Shown: positions 12,821 through 20,698, numbered from the stretch's first letter. The stretch: DNA of 64,000 bases from Hyphomicrobiales bacterium (GCA_900466745.1 UBNE01000043.1:1-64000); one strand, 5' to 3'. Notes: a model not told the origin generated them from the sequence alone. Numbers and translations: made by a program.

Positions 12821-13486
12821 TCAGGCGTGGCGTAGGCGCTTGTTGAGGCGCCGGGCGAGACGGTCGCCGAAGCTCTGCACGAGCTGGACGAGGACGATCA
12901 GGACGGCGACGACGGTCGCCATCACGTCGGGCATGAAGCGCTGGTAGCCGTAGCGGATGCCGAGATCGCCGAGCCCGCCGCCGCCGACCGCCCCGACCAT
13001 GGCCGAGAAGCCGATCAGGCTGACCACGGCCAGGGTGAGGCCCAGCACGATCGCCGGCAGCGCCTCCGGCACCAGCACCTTGCGCACGATCTGGACGGGC
13101 GTCGCCCCCATGGCGCGGGCGGCCTCGACCAGCCCCTGGTCGACCTCGCGGACGGCGCCCTCGATCAGCCGGGCGATGAAGGGGATGCAGGCGACCGTCA
13201 GCGGCACGATCGCGGCCGCGGTGCCGATCGAGGTGCCGGCGATCAGCCGCGTGAAGGGGATGATCGCAACGACGAGGATGATGAAGGGCGTCGAGCGCGT
13301 GGCGTTGACCAGCACGCCCAGCACGGCGTTGAGCGCCGGCGCCGCGAACAATTCGCCGCGCTTGCTGGTGGCGAGGAAGACGCCGAGCGGCAGGCCGAGC
13401 AGCGTGCCGATCCCCGCCGCGGCGGCGACCATGCTCAGCGTGTCGAGCGTCGCCTGCCAGATCAGCTTGAGGATTTCAGGAGACAT
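12821..13486 (-). CDS. metI: Methionine ABC transporter permease MetI
   Basis: 221 aa with about five transmembrane segments; the integral membrane subunit of MetNIQ. The EAA-like loop is EAARAMGATPVQIVRKVLVPEALP (split here: EAARAMGATP, then VLVPEALPAIV). The periplasmic-facing part has NATRSTPFIILVVAIIPF, conserved in MetI. Its start overlaps the end of metN by 11 bases, so the two are coupled. The Arg-rich C-terminus (DRLARRLNKRLR) is cytosolic. Confidence 0.94.
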   Translation of the reverse strand: MSPEILKLIWQATLDTLSMVAAAAGIGTLLGLPLGVFLATSKRGELFAAPALNAVLGVLVNATRSTPFIILVVAIIPFTRLIAGTSIGTAAAIVPLTVACIPFIARLIEGAVREVDQGLVEAARAMGATPVQIVRKVLVPEALPAIVLGLTLAVVSLIGFSAMVGAVGGGGLGDLGIRYGYQRFMPDVMATVVAVLIVLVQLVQSFGDRLARRLNKRLRHA

Positions 13487-14585
13487 GGCCGACCACCTCC
13501 GCCTTGAGACCGAGATTCCTCAGCGCGCCGAGCACGGCCTCGCTTTCCGGCGCGCGCGCCGGAACCGAGACCAGCAGGCTGCCGAAGGGCTGGCCGGCGA
13601 TGGCGTCGATGCGCCCGGCCAGGATGTTGACGTCGACGCCGACCACCGCGCTCAGCCGGCTGATCACCGGAGCGGTGGCGTTCGCGCCGGTGAAGGTGAC
13701 GCGCAGCACGAGCTCGTCGCCGGGGCGCGCTTCCGCCCGGATGCGGTCCTTGAGATGGGCGGGCAGCTCGACGCCGGTCACCGCCTCGACGAAGCGCGCC
13801 GTGGTCGGATGCCGCGGGTCGGTGAAGACGGCGAAGGTCTCGCCCTCCTCGACGATCCGCCCGCCCTCGATCACCGCGACACGGTCGCAGATCTCCTTGA
13901 TCACCGGGATCTCGTGGGTGATCAGCAGGATGGTGATGCCGAGATCGCGATTGACCTGGCGCAGCAGCGCCAGGATCGACTGCGTCGTCTCGGGATCGAG
14001 CGCCGAGGTCGCCTCGTCGCAGAGCAGCAGCTTCGGGTCGGTCGCAAGCGCGCGGGCGATGCCGACGCGCTGCTTCTGGCCGCCGGAGAGCTCGGCCGGA
14101 TAGCGCTCGCGCTTGTCGGCGAGCCCGACCAGCGCCAGGAGCTTCTCGACCTTGGCGGCGATCGCCGCCTTCGGCGTTCCGGCGATCTCCAGCGGCAGGG
14201 CGACATTGTCGAACACCGTGCGCGAGGAGAGCAGGTTGAAATGCTGGAAGATCATGCCGATCTCGCGCCGCCGGCGGCGCCAGCCGGCCTCGTTCAGCGC
14301 CGTCACGTCCTCGCCCTCGATCAGGATGCGGCCGGCGGTGGCCCGCTCCAGCCCGTTGACGAGGCGGATCAGCGTCGACTTGCCGGCGCCCGAGCGGCCG
14401 ATGACGCCGACGATGGCGCCGGCGGGCACGGCGAGGTCGATGCCGGAGAGGGCCGGTACCGCCTGCTGCCCGGCGCGGCCGGGATAGGTCTTGCCGACCT
14501 GCTCGAAGCGGATGATCGGATCGGGAGCGGGAACCGGCTGCGCGCCGAGATTCAGCGCGCCGGGTCTGACGGGGGCGTTCATCAT
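13476..14585 (-). CDS. metN: Methionine ABC transporter ATP-binding protein MetN
   Basis: 369 aa. The cytoplasmic ATPase of MetNIQ. Walker A is GRSGAGKST, the Q-loop is in IFQHFNLLSSRTVFDN, the signature is LSGGQKQRVGIARAL, Walker B is LLLCDEATSALD, and the H-loop is ITHEI. A C-terminal NIL domain (about residues 280-360, with VLRVTFTGANATAPVIS) is the site where methionine exerts trans-inhibition in the family. The ATG doublet lies 4 bases after the stop of a 53-aa ORF, so metN is coupled to the small ORFs upstream and ultimately to the SAM-II riboswitch. Confidence 0.95.
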   Translation of the reverse strand: MMNAPVRPGALNLGAQPVPAPDPIIRFEQVGKTYPGRAGQQAVPALSGIDLAVPAGAIVGVIGRSGAGKSTLIRLVNGLERATAGRILIEGEDVTALNEAGWRRRRREIGMIFQHFNLLSSRTVFDNVALPLEIAGTPKAAIAAKVEKLLALVGLADKRERYPAELSGGQKQRVGIARALATDPKLLLCDEATSALDPETTQSILALLRQVNRDLGITILLITHEIPVIKEICDRVAVIEGGRIVEEGETFAVFTDPRHPTTARFVEAVTGVELPAHLKDRIRAEARPGDELVLRVTFTGANATAPVISRLSAVVGVDVNILAGRIDAIAGQPFGSLLVSVPARAPESEAVLGALRNLGLKAEVVGHVS

Positions 14586-14589
14586 GTCC

Positions 14590-14751
14590 TCAGAAAAGCG
14601 AATGGCAGGACCAGTGGGTGATGCCGATCTGCTCGCAGGTCACGTCGCGGACCGACCGGCGCCGGTCCTCGTCGCGCCCCGGCTCCGCTCCCGGGGCGGG
14701 AGGCAGCAGCCGGACCTTGAGCGCCCGCCACAGGGTGAAGAGGATCCGCAT
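14590..14751 (-). CDS. Small 53-aa protein immediately upstream of metN
   Basis: It reads MRILFTLWRALKVRLLPP, then an acidic/basic middle (GRDEDRRRSVRD), then VTCEQIGITHWSCHSLF. The ATG is 6 bases after the stop of the 83-aa ORF and the stop is 4 bases before metN. No good SD of its own is visible, so translation would be coupled. By hand count nearly all codon third positions are G or C, which supports coding. It has an N-terminal amphipathic or hydrophobic segment and two cysteines. No known family comes to mind. It may be a regulatory or accessory peptide of the methionine importer. Confidence 0.6.
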   Translation of the reverse strand: MRILFTLWRALKVRLLPPAPGAEPGRDEDRRRSVRDVTCEQIGITHWSCHSLF

Positions 14752-14757
14752 CGCGAC

Positions 14758-15009
14758 CTAGGAGGCCAGACGGAGGGGCTGCGCGTCCCGCCGGGGCCGC
14801 GCCAGCAGGCGGGCGGCCTGCTCGGCCGCGCCGGGCGTGGCGAAGCGCTGGCCGTCCAGGGCGCGGAAGGCGGCGCTCGCCGCGATGAAGGTGAAGAAGC
14901 GCTCGTCGGGGCGGCGGTTGACGAGTCCGGCCTGCGTCTCGCCGACCTCGATGACATAGGCCTGCCGGGCCGGGCCGTGCCGGCCGTCCGAAAGAACTGA
15001 AAGGGACAT
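14758..15009 (-). CDS. Conserved small hypothetical protein in the metNIQ operon
   Basis: 83 aa (MSLSVLSDGRHG, then AYVIEVGETQAGLVNR, RFFTFIAASAAFRALDGQRF, and an Ala/Arg-rich helical tail). It has no signal peptide or membrane segment. The alternation in the first half suggests beta strands (a small antiparallel fold) and the second half helices. A GGAG lies about 10 bases before the ATG. It is the first full ORF after the riboswitch leader and is followed at 6 bases by the 53-aa ORF. I recall similar uncharacterised proteins in Hyphomicrobiales but cannot name a function. Operon position suggests a role linked to methionine uptake. Confidence 0.7.
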   Translation of the reverse strand: MSLSVLSDGRHGPARQAYVIEVGETQAGLVNRRPDERFFTFIAASAAFRALDGQRFATPGAAEQAARLLARPRRDAQPLRLAS

Positions 15010-15082
15010 GGTTCTGCTCTCCGTGCCGCGTCGCGGCGCCTGGAATGACGGTGAAACGAAAGGTCCGGGAAACCCGGCGGTC

Positions 15083-15151
15083 TCAGCGTCGACAGCGGCA
15101 GAGCGGGGAACGGAAGCGCGGCTGGTTCCGAAAGATGATCGCGGCGGCCAT
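15083..15151 (-). CDS. 22-aa leader peptide ORF after the SAM-II riboswitch
   Basis: It reads MAAAIIFRNQPRFRSPLC followed by RCRR and a stop. It has the best SD of the operon (GAGGAG, 7 bases before the ATG), and lies between the riboswitch and the 83-aa ORF. The sequence is basic and contains no internal methionine, so it is not a classical Met-rich attenuator. The riboswitch pseudoknot would most directly control this SD, so the peptide may be the immediate output of the switch, coupling or signalling to downstream genes. Confidence 0.5.
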   Translation of the reverse strand: MAAAIIFRNQPRFRSPLCRCRR

Positions 15152-15189
15152 GTCAGTCTCCTCGATAATGGAGCCCACGACCCAGTCGT

Positions 15190-15247
15190 GGCGCTTTAGC
15201 GTTTGGTGACGCGGCGCAAGCTGCTCGCTCAAATCTCCGCGGCTCCC
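15190..15247 (-). promoter_or_regulatory. SAM-II riboswitch (metA motif)
   Basis: Read on the minus strand the leader has CCGCGG, AGATTTGAGC, GCTTGC, GCCGCGTCACCAAA and CGCTAAAGCGCC in order. This matches the SAM-II consensus (GAUUUGA ... CUUGC ... P1 return strand ... AAA ... GCUAAA), which folds as an H-type pseudoknot. It lies about 15 bases downstream of a promoter and upstream of metNIQ. SAM binding is expected to shut off translation. A further hairpin (CCACGAC / GTCGTGG) follows at 15173-15190. Confidence 0.8.
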
Positions 15248-15267
15248 GGCGAAGCGGAAGCAGGCCC

Positions 15268-15295
15268 AATCTACCCGGATCGTCCTGTCTGTCAA
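15268..15295 (-). promoter_or_regulatory. Promoter of the methionine import operon
   Basis: On the minus strand: TTGACA (15295-15290), 16 bases, TAGATT (15273-15268). The predicted start near 15261 places the SAM-II aptamer at the very 5' end of the transcript. Confidence 0.7.
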
Positions 15296-15323
15296 CCGGA
15301 TCGTTCTTTTAAAGAAACGACCC

Positions 15324-15346
15324 TGCGGAGAATAATTTTCTCCGCA
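15324..15346. promoter_or_regulatory. Perfect 9-bp inverted repeat in the met/copper divergent region
   Basis: TGCGGAGAA-TAATT-TTCTCCGCA. It is AT-centred, has no U-tract, and lies about 30 bases upstream of the met promoter -35 and about 75 bases before the divergent DUF2946 gene. It looks like a dimeric repressor operator rather than a terminator. A second imperfect dyad (CGTTCTTTTAAAGAAACG) lies at 15302-15319. Confidence 0.5.
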
Positions 15347-15418
15347 CAGCCCCGCCCGCTCCGGCTGCGGCATCGCGCTGACTTGACCGCGGGCCGGCAC
15401 GAACGCCATGGAGGAGCC

Positions 15419-15805
15419 ATGCCGGTTCGCGCCCGCCTTCTCCCATGGCTGCGCCGCTCCGTCCTCGGGGCGTGGTTCGCCATGGCCTATGCGCTGGGCG
15501 TGCTGGCGCTCGCTCTCGCCCCGGCGCCGGCGGCGGCCTTGGCCGCGCCGGGCGGGCTCCTGCTCTGCTCCGGCGTCCCTCTTCCCGACGAGGGCGGCCC
15601 GGGCGCTCCGGCCCAGCCCTTCGGCGACCTCGCCCATTGCAAGGGCTGCCCGCACAACCCCGTTCTCGCCGGCCCGCCCGCCCTCGCCTCGCTCGCTCTC
15701 GCGCGGACGGAGCGCCCTGTCGCGCCCTCGCCGCGGCTGCGCGAGGACAGGCCCCGCCTCTTCGCCACCGGCCTGCCGCCCTCGCGCGCGCCGCCGGCCG
15801 CCTGA
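15419..15805 (+). CDS. DUF2946-like exported/membrane protein
   Basis: 128 aa from the ATG just after GGAGGAG. The N-terminus is basic, followed by a single hydrophobic segment (about residues 18-45: AMAYALGVLALALAPAPAAALA). A short cysteine-bearing region follows (LLLCSGVPLP, then AHCKGCPHNP) and a Pro/Arg-rich tail. The HCxxC arrangement after a membrane segment is typical of DUF2946 proteins, which are often found beside copper-handling genes. The next gene is a PCuAC copper chaperone, which supports that link. The role is inferred. Confidence 0.6.
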   Translation: MPVRARLLPWLRRSVLGAWFAMAYALGVLALALAPAPAAALAAPGGLLLCSGVPLPDEGGPGAPAQPFGDLAHCKGCPHNPVLAGPPALASLALARTERPVAPSPRLREDRPRLFATGLPPSRAPPAA

Positions 15806-15891
15806 GCCGCGCCCATCCCGCTTTGACATTCCATGCCTGAATGCCGCCGCGAGCGTCGCCGCGCCGTCAGGCGTTCCACAGGATCATCGCC

Positions 15892-16368
15892 ATGAAGCTT
15901 TCGCTCTCGCTCGCCGCCGCGCTCGCGCTGTCGGCCTCGCTCGCCGCCGCCCAGGACTTCAAGGCGGGGCCGCTCAAGATCGGCCATCCCTGGTCGCGCG
16001 CCACCCCGGCCGGGGCCAAGGTCGGCGGCGGCTATCTCACCATCGAGAACACCGGAACGGCCCCGGACCGGCTCGTCTCGGTGGCCGCGCCCTTCGCCGC
16101 CCGCTCGGAGATCCACGAAATGGCGACCAAGGACGGCATCATGACGATGCGCCCGCTCGAGAACGGCGTCGAGGTGCCGGCCGGCGGCAAGGTCGAGTTC
16201 AAGCCCGGCGGCTACCACATCATGTTCATGGAGCTGAAGCAGCCGCTGAAGCAGGGCGAGACCGTGAAGGGCACGCTGACCTTCGAGAAGGCCGGCAGCG
16301 TCGATGTCGAGTTCAAGGTCGACTCGATCGCCGCCAAGGGCGGCGCCGACGCGCATCAGGGTCACTGA
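15892..16368 (+). CDS. PCuAC-type periplasmic copper chaperone
   Basis: 158 aa with a signal peptide ([17 protein letters not shown]). The DUF461/PCuAC fold is recognised from [59 protein letters not shown] and [17 protein letters not shown]. The Cu(I)-binding His and Met residues (H in SEIHEM, M in GIMTM, and the H/M pair in GYHIMFM) are all present. The family delivers copper to cytochrome oxidase in the periplasm. A His-containing tail (DAHQGH) adds possible metal ligands. It lies 86 bases after the DUF2946 gene and ends at a strong hairpin. Confidence 0.9.
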   Translation: MKLSLSLAAALALSASLAAAQDFKAGPLKIGHPWSRATPAGAKVGGGYLTIENTGTAPDRLVSVAAPFAARSEIHEMATKDGIMTMRPLENGVEVPAGGKVEFKPGGYHIMFMELKQPLKQGETVKGTLTFEKAGSVDVEFKVDSIAAKGGADAHQGH

Positions 16369-16379
16369 CCGCATCGCCG

Positions 16380-16407
16380 CCGATGCCCGGAGCGCTCCGG
16401 GCATCGG
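16380..16407. terminator. Palindromic terminator between convergent genes
   Basis: A perfect 28-base palindrome with arms CCGATGCCCGGAGC / GCTCCGGGCATCGG, between the PCuAC stop and the stop of the minus-strand neighbour. Confidence 0.6.
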
Positions 16408-16418
16408 CTAAGCGGCCG

Positions 16419-17180
16419 CTATTTCACGGCGACGATGATCAGCAGGAAAGCGATGAGCAGCAGGAGCTGCTTCAGGCTCCAGTTGATCCGGCGGAGCTGG
16501 TCGGCGGCGCCGTCCTCGCCATGCTCCTCCGCCTCTGCCGGAGCGGCCGCATGCTCCGGCTGCGCCCGCGCGGGTTCCGCCGCCCGGACGGCTGGCGGAC
16601 GCCATTCGATGCTTTCGACGAAGCCGCGGGCGGGCGCGCTGCCCCGGCCGTCCTCGGCCGGCCCGAGATACCAGTCGACCGGCTCCGCGCCCGGGCGGCC
16701 GCGATCCTCCTCGCGGATCCAGAGGCTGGTCGTCGCCTCCAGCGACAGCGCCTCGGCCAGCCCCGCTAGCATGTCGGCCTTCAGGGCCTCGAAGACGGCG
16801 GGCGCGAGATAGGCCTCGGCGAAGGGCTCGGCCATGCCGCTCTCCTCGTGGCCATCCTCTTCGCGATAGCCGAGCAGCAGCAGCAGCCGCACCGATTCGC
16901 CGGCGGCCGGAAGCGGCCGCAGCGTCAGGGAAAGCTGCCGGACGGAGCCCTCCAGCCCGGCCCGGCGCAAGCTGCCCGCGACGATCCGCGCCTGCGCCTC
17001 GATGCGCCGGCTGTCCTCGATCCGCCCGTCGCGGCCGGCATAGCCGCCGACGAAGCGCGGCGCCGAGGCTTCGAGCCGGAAGCGGCGGGCCGTGTCCTGC
17101 AGGTAGCGCTGCGGCGACCCGTCGATCGTCATGCGCCCGCCGCTGACGGACATGCTGGCTGGCGGCTGTGATTCGTCCAT
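16419..17180 (-). CDS. Tail-anchored protein of unknown function
   Basis: 253 aa from the chosen ATG (MDESQPPASM); an ATG 9 bases earlier is also possible. Most of the protein is soluble, with GYAGRDGRIEDSRR, ARIVAGSLRRAG, VRLLLLLGYREED and LEATTSLWIREED. It ends with a single hydrophobic helix (LLLLIAFLLIIVAVK) at the extreme C-terminus, preceded by a Pro/Ala/Glu-rich linker. That layout suggests a protein whose bulk faces the cytoplasm, anchored by its C-terminus. No family recognised. Confidence 0.6.
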   Translation of the reverse strand: MDESQPPASMSVSGGRMTIDGSPQRYLQDTARRFRLEASAPRFVGGYAGRDGRIEDSRRIEAQARIVAGSLRRAGLEGSVRQLSLTLRPLPAAGESVRLLLLLGYREEDGHEESGMAEPFAEAYLAPAVFEALKADMLAGLAEALSLEATTSLWIREEDRGRPGAEPVDWYLGPAEDGRGSAPARGFVESIEWRPPAVRAAEPARAQPEHAAAPAEAEEHGEDGAADQLRRINWSLKQLLLLIAFLLIIVAVK

Positions 17181-17307
17181 GCACCTCATCCTGCTCGGGC
17201 CCGCAGGATAGCAGCTCGCCCCGGATGCGTCAGGCGCGACGCTCCTGACAAAAGCGTGCCGATGCCGCAGGATAGGAAAGCCGCGACGGAACCGCGAAGG
17301 AAAGCCG

Positions 17308-17943
17308 ATGTCCGACGAACTCGTGCTCTATACCCACCCGATGTCGCGCGGCCGCATCGCCCGCTGGATGATGGAGGAGCTCGGCCAGCCCTACCGCGCC
17401 GAGATCGTCGGCTACGGAGAGCCGATGAAGGGGGCCGCCTACAGGGCGATCAACCCGATGGGCAAGGTGCCGGCGCTGGTGCATGGCGGGACGGTCGTCA
17501 CCGAATGCGCCGCGATCTGCGCCTATCTCGCCGACGCCTTCCCGCAGGCCGGGCTCGCGCCGGCGCCGGGCGACAGGCGGCGCGGCCCCTATTATCGCTG
17601 GCTGTTCTTCGCCGCCGGGCCGGTCGAGGCGGCCGTATCCAGCAAGGCGTTCGGCCTCGCGGCGCCGCCCGAGGCAGCCCGCTCCCTCGGCTATGGCAGC
17701 TATGCCGACACGATCGACACGCTGGAGCAGGCGGTCTCGCAGGGCGAGTACCTCGCCGGCGACCGCTTCAGCGCGGCCGATGTCTATGTCGGCTCGCAGA
17801 TCCTCTGGGGCCTGCAGTTCGGCACCATCGAGAAGCGCCCCGCCTTCGAGGCCTATGGCGGGCGGCTCGCGGCCCGGCCGGCGGCGCGGCGCGCCCGGGA
17901 AATCGACGATGCGCTGATGGCGCAGATGCAGAAGGCGGGCTGA
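17308..17943 (+). CDS. Glutathione S-transferase family protein
   Basis: 211 aa. The N-terminal thioredoxin-like domain (residues 1-80) has LYTHPMSRGRIARWMMEEL, GKVPALVHGG and VTECAAICAYLADAFP; the serine in PMSRGR is placed where catalytic Ser/Cys residues sit in many bacterial GSTs. The helical C-terminal domain contains YLAGDRFSAADVYVGSQI, the usual N-capping box. The substrate cannot be deduced. It stands alone on the plus strand between an unknown membrane-anchored gene and an MFS transporter. Confidence 0.88.
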   Translation: MSDELVLYTHPMSRGRIARWMMEELGQPYRAEIVGYGEPMKGAAYRAINPMGKVPALVHGGTVVTECAAICAYLADAFPQAGLAPAPGDRRRGPYYRWLFFAAGPVEAAVSSKAFGLAAPPEAARSLGYGSYADTIDTLEQAVSQGEYLAGDRFSAADVYVGSQILWGLQFGTIEKRPAFEAYGGRLAARPAARRAREIDDALMAQMQKAG

Positions 17944-18081
17944 GGGCGGCACGCGCCCCATGCATGGCGCGCGGCCGGCATCGCGGGTTGCCCCTTCGCG
18001 CCAGCCGTTCTAAACGGTGCGTCGCACGCTGGCCCTCCTGCCCGCCGCGCCCGTCCGCGTGCCCCATTTGACAGATTCGCG

Positions 18082-19320
18082 ATGAACGAGATGACCGCCG
18101 TCGCCCGGCCGCGCCACGGCATGGGCTTCTATCCCTTCGTGGGACTCACCGCCGCGCTGATGGCGACGAACGCGCTCGCGATCGATTCGATGCTGCCGGC
18201 CCTGCCCGAGATGGCGCAGGCGCTCGGCATCGCCGCCGCCAACCAGCGGCAATGGATCATCACCGCCTATCTGCTGGGCTTCGGCGTCTCGCAGATCTTC
18301 TACGGCACGATCTCCGACCGCTACGGGCGCCGGCCGGTGCTGCTGTTCGGCCTCGCCGTCTATGTGCTGGCGAGCATCGCGGCCGCGCTCTCGGGTTCCT
18401 TCGAGACGATGATGGCCGCGCGCGTGATCCAGGGCATCGGCGCCGCGGCGACCCGCGTCCTCGTCATCTCGATCGTGCGCGACTGCTATTCCGGCCGCGA
18501 CATGGCGCGGGTGATGTCGCTGGCGATGATCGTCTTCCTCGCGGTGCCGATCCTCGCCCCCTCGATCGGGCAGGCGATCCTGCTGGTGGCGCCGTGGCGC
18601 TGGATCTTCGGCGTGCTGACCGCCTTCGGCGCGCTGGTGATGCTGTGGGTCGTGGCGAAGCTGCCCGAGACGCAGCACCCGGAGGACCGCAAGCCGATCG
18701 ACGTCGCCAATGTCTCCGCCGCCTTCCGGGCGACGCTGACGAGCCGCATCGGCGTCGGCTACATGCTGGCCATGGCCTTCGTGCTCGGCGGGCTGTTCGG
18801 CTTCATCAACTCGGCGCAGCAGGTCTTCGTCGACGTCTTCGCCGTGCCGCATCTCTTCACGATCGTCTTCGCCGGGATCGCGATGTTCATGGCGGCGGCC
18901 TCGCTACTGAATTCGCACATCGTCGGCCGGCTGGGCATGCGCCGCGTCTCGCATGGCGCGCTGGTCGGCTACATCCTCTTCACCGGCATCCATGCGCTGA
19001 TCGCGCTGTCCGGCCACGAGACCCTGCTGCTCTTCGCCCTCTTCCAGGGCGGCGCGATGTTCTGCTTCGGGCTGATCGGCCCGAATTTCGGCGCGCTCGC
19101 CATGGACCCGCTCGGCCATGTCGCCGGCACCGCCTCCTCGGTCCAGGGCTTCGTCACCACCGTGGTCGGCGCGCTGCTCGGCTTCTATATCGGCCAGCAT
19201 TTCGACGGCACGGTCGTGCCGATCACGCTCGGCTTCGCGCTCTGCGGGCTGATGGCGCTGGTCGTCGTGCTGATCGTCGAGAAGGGCCGGCTCTTCCATC
19301 CGGCGCCGGGGCGCTCCTGA
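18082..19320 (+). CDS. Bcr/CflA-type multidrug efflux MFS transporter
   Basis: 412 aa with 12 hydrophobic segments. It carries DSMLPALPEMAQALG in the first helix/loop, the MFS motif A as DRYGRRPVLLFGL, and RVIQGIGAAATRVLVI, all typical of the drug:H+ antiporter Bcr/CflA subfamily. An inner-membrane exporter is expected. The substrate is unknown. It follows the GST by 138 bases, but nothing shows that the two work together. No SD is obvious at this ATG; a downstream start (MTAVARPRHG) would remove three residues only. Confidence 0.88.
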   Translation: MNEMTAVARPRHGMGFYPFVGLTAALMATNALAIDSMLPALPEMAQALGIAAANQRQWIITAYLLGFGVSQIFYGTISDRYGRRPVLLFGLAVYVLASIAAALSGSFETMMAARVIQGIGAAATRVLVISIVRDCYSGRDMARVMSLAMIVFLAVPILAPSIGQAILLVAPWRWIFGVLTAFGALVMLWVVAKLPETQHPEDRKPIDVANVSAAFRATLTSRIGVGYMLAMAFVLGGLFGFINSAQQVFVDVFAVPHLFTIVFAGIAMFMAAASLLNSHIVGRLGMRRVSHGALVGYILFTGIHALIALSGHETLLLFALFQGGAMFCFGLIGPNFGALAMDPLGHVAGTASSVQGFVTTVVGALLGFYIGQHFDGTVVPITLGFALCGLMALVVVLIVEKGRLFHPAPGRS

Positions 19321-19516
19321 CCGCACCCTTGGTTCCGCCGCCTCCGGCGACGGACAGGCCTTCGAATCCGCATGCGATCGGAACCAGGCGATCGCGATTC
19401 GTCTTGGCTCGGGAAGGGCGCCGCCCGCCTTCCCGCGGTCGCGGGCCGCCGGATCGTCCGCCCCCTCCGGGAGGAGGGCGGGGCGATCGGTCTGCGCGTC
19501 AGGGCATCGGGATCAT

Positions 19517-19541
19517 CCGAAAGGCGAATGCCGCCTTCCGG
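19517..19541 (-). terminator. Hairpin downstream of the cold-shock gene
   Basis: CCGAAAGGCG-AATGC-CGCCTTCCGG (one G-T wobble), starting 10 bases beyond the cspA-like stop on the minus strand. The U-tract is poor. The remaining 200 bases up to the MFS stop show no gene. Confidence 0.45.
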
Positions 19542-19550
19542 CCCGATACC

Positions 19551-19760
19551 TCAGGCGACCTTGAGATTGACCGCCGCGTTCTTGCCGGTCTTCCGGTCCG
19601 GCTCGAGATCGTAGCTGATCTTCTGCCCTTCGCTCAGGCTGCGCAGCCCGGAGCGCTCGACGGCGCTGATGTGGACGAATACGTCGTTACCGCCCTGATC
19701 GGGCGTGATGAAGCCGTAGCCCTTCGTCTCGTTGAACCACTTGACGGTTCCCGTACTCAC
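19551..19760 (-). CDS. Cold-shock protein, CspA family
   Basis: 69 aa from a GTG start with GGGGAG 6-8 bases upstream ([18 protein letters not shown]). RNP-1 is KGYGFITP and RNP-2 is VFVHISA, both intact; the domain ends AAVNLKVA. Family role: binding single-stranded RNA/DNA and melting RNA secondary structure. It has its own promoter and a structured leader, as is common for csp genes. Confidence 0.96.
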   Translation of the reverse strand: MSTGTVKWFNETKGYGFITPDQGGNDVFVHISAVERSGLRSLSEGQKISYDLEPDRKTGKNAAVNLKVA

Positions 19761-19783
19761 TTGCGCTCCCCTTCCAGTCTCAG

Positions 19784-19837
19784 GCGCCGGAACCCATCCG
19801 GCGCGGTACTGTAGGTGGCATTTCGCCGCGGTTGCAA
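19784..19837 (-). promoter_or_regulatory. Promoter and leader hairpin of the cold-shock gene
   Basis: On the minus strand: TTGCAA (19837-19832), 18 bases, TACAGT (19813-19808). Directly after it the leader has a perfect 7-bp stem CGCCGGA / TCCGGCG with a five-base loop (about 19784-19804). The start lies about 40 bases further on. Confidence 0.5.
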
Positions 19838-19985
19838 CGACGCAGCGCACAAAACCTTTCCGCGAATGCGAAGGCGCCGCGGGCGCAATGCCGCGGGCGC
19901 AGCCCCGCTCCCGGAGCGGGGACCCTTGCGGCGGCGCCCCCGCTCCCGCATGAACGTCACCGGACCATCGACCGGGAGAACAGCC

Positions 19986-20672
19986 ATGAGCAACTATGTG
20001 ATCGACCCGCCGGCCATCGCCGCCGTACCGGTTGCCGGCGGCGGCTCCTTCCCGGTCCGCCGGGTCTTCTGCGTCGGGCGCAACTATGCCGAGCACACCC
20101 GCGAGATGGGCGGCGATCCCGACCGCGAGGAGCCGTTCTTCTTCACCAAGCCGGCGGACGCGCTGCTGATCAACGGCGCCGACATGCCCTATCCGCCCAA
20201 GACCCAGGAACTGCACCACGAGATGGAGCTGGTCGTGGCGATCGGCACCGGCGGCAAGGACATCCCCGAATCCGAGGCGCTCGCCCATGTCTACGGCTAT
20301 GCGGCCGGCCTCGACATGACGCGGCGCGACCTGCAGAACGCGGCCAAGAAGGCCGGGCGCCCCTGGGACATGTCCAAGGGCTTCGACCTCTCCGGGCCGG
20401 TCGGCGAGATCGTGCCGGCGAGCCAGGCCGGCCATCCCAGCGCCGGCAAGATCGAACTCACCGTCAACGGCACGGTGCGCCAGAGCTCCGACCTCGCCAA
20501 GCAGATCTGGAACGTCGAGGAGACGATCTCCTATCTCTCCGGCCTCGTCGAGCTGAAGCCCGGCGACCTGATCTTCACCGGCACGCCGGAAGGCGTCGCC
20601 GCGGTGAACAGGGGCGACGTGCTCGAAGGCGAGATCGCCGGCGTCGGCACCGTCCGCACCCGCATCGTCTGA
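19986..20672 (+). CDS. Fumarylacetoacetate hydrolase (FAH) family protein
   Basis: 228 aa from the ATG at 19986. The FAH fold is clear: [26 protein letters not shown], the metal ligands in [12 protein letters not shown] (two Glu), and the Asp in [14 protein letters not shown]. The C-terminal motif is [19 protein letters not shown]. Members hydrolyse or decarboxylate acylpyruvates and related 2-keto acids. It is followed 26 bases later by a DapA-family enzyme, so the two probably act in one catabolic route for a sugar acid or aromatic-derived keto acid. The substrate cannot be read from sequence. Confidence 0.9.
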   Translation: MSNYVIDPPAIAAVPVAGGGSFPVRRVFCVGRNYAEHTREMGGDPDREEPFFFTKPADALLINGADMPYPPKTQELHHEMELVVAIGTGGKDIPESEALAHVYGYAAGLDMTRRDLQNAAKKAGRPWDMSKGFDLSGPVGEIVPASQAGHPSAGKIELTVNGTVRQSSDLAKQIWNVEETISYLSGLVELKPGDLIFTGTPEGVAAVNRGDVLEGEIAGVGTVRTRIV

Positions 20673-20698
20673 GCGCCGGACAGGACAAGGACCGCATC

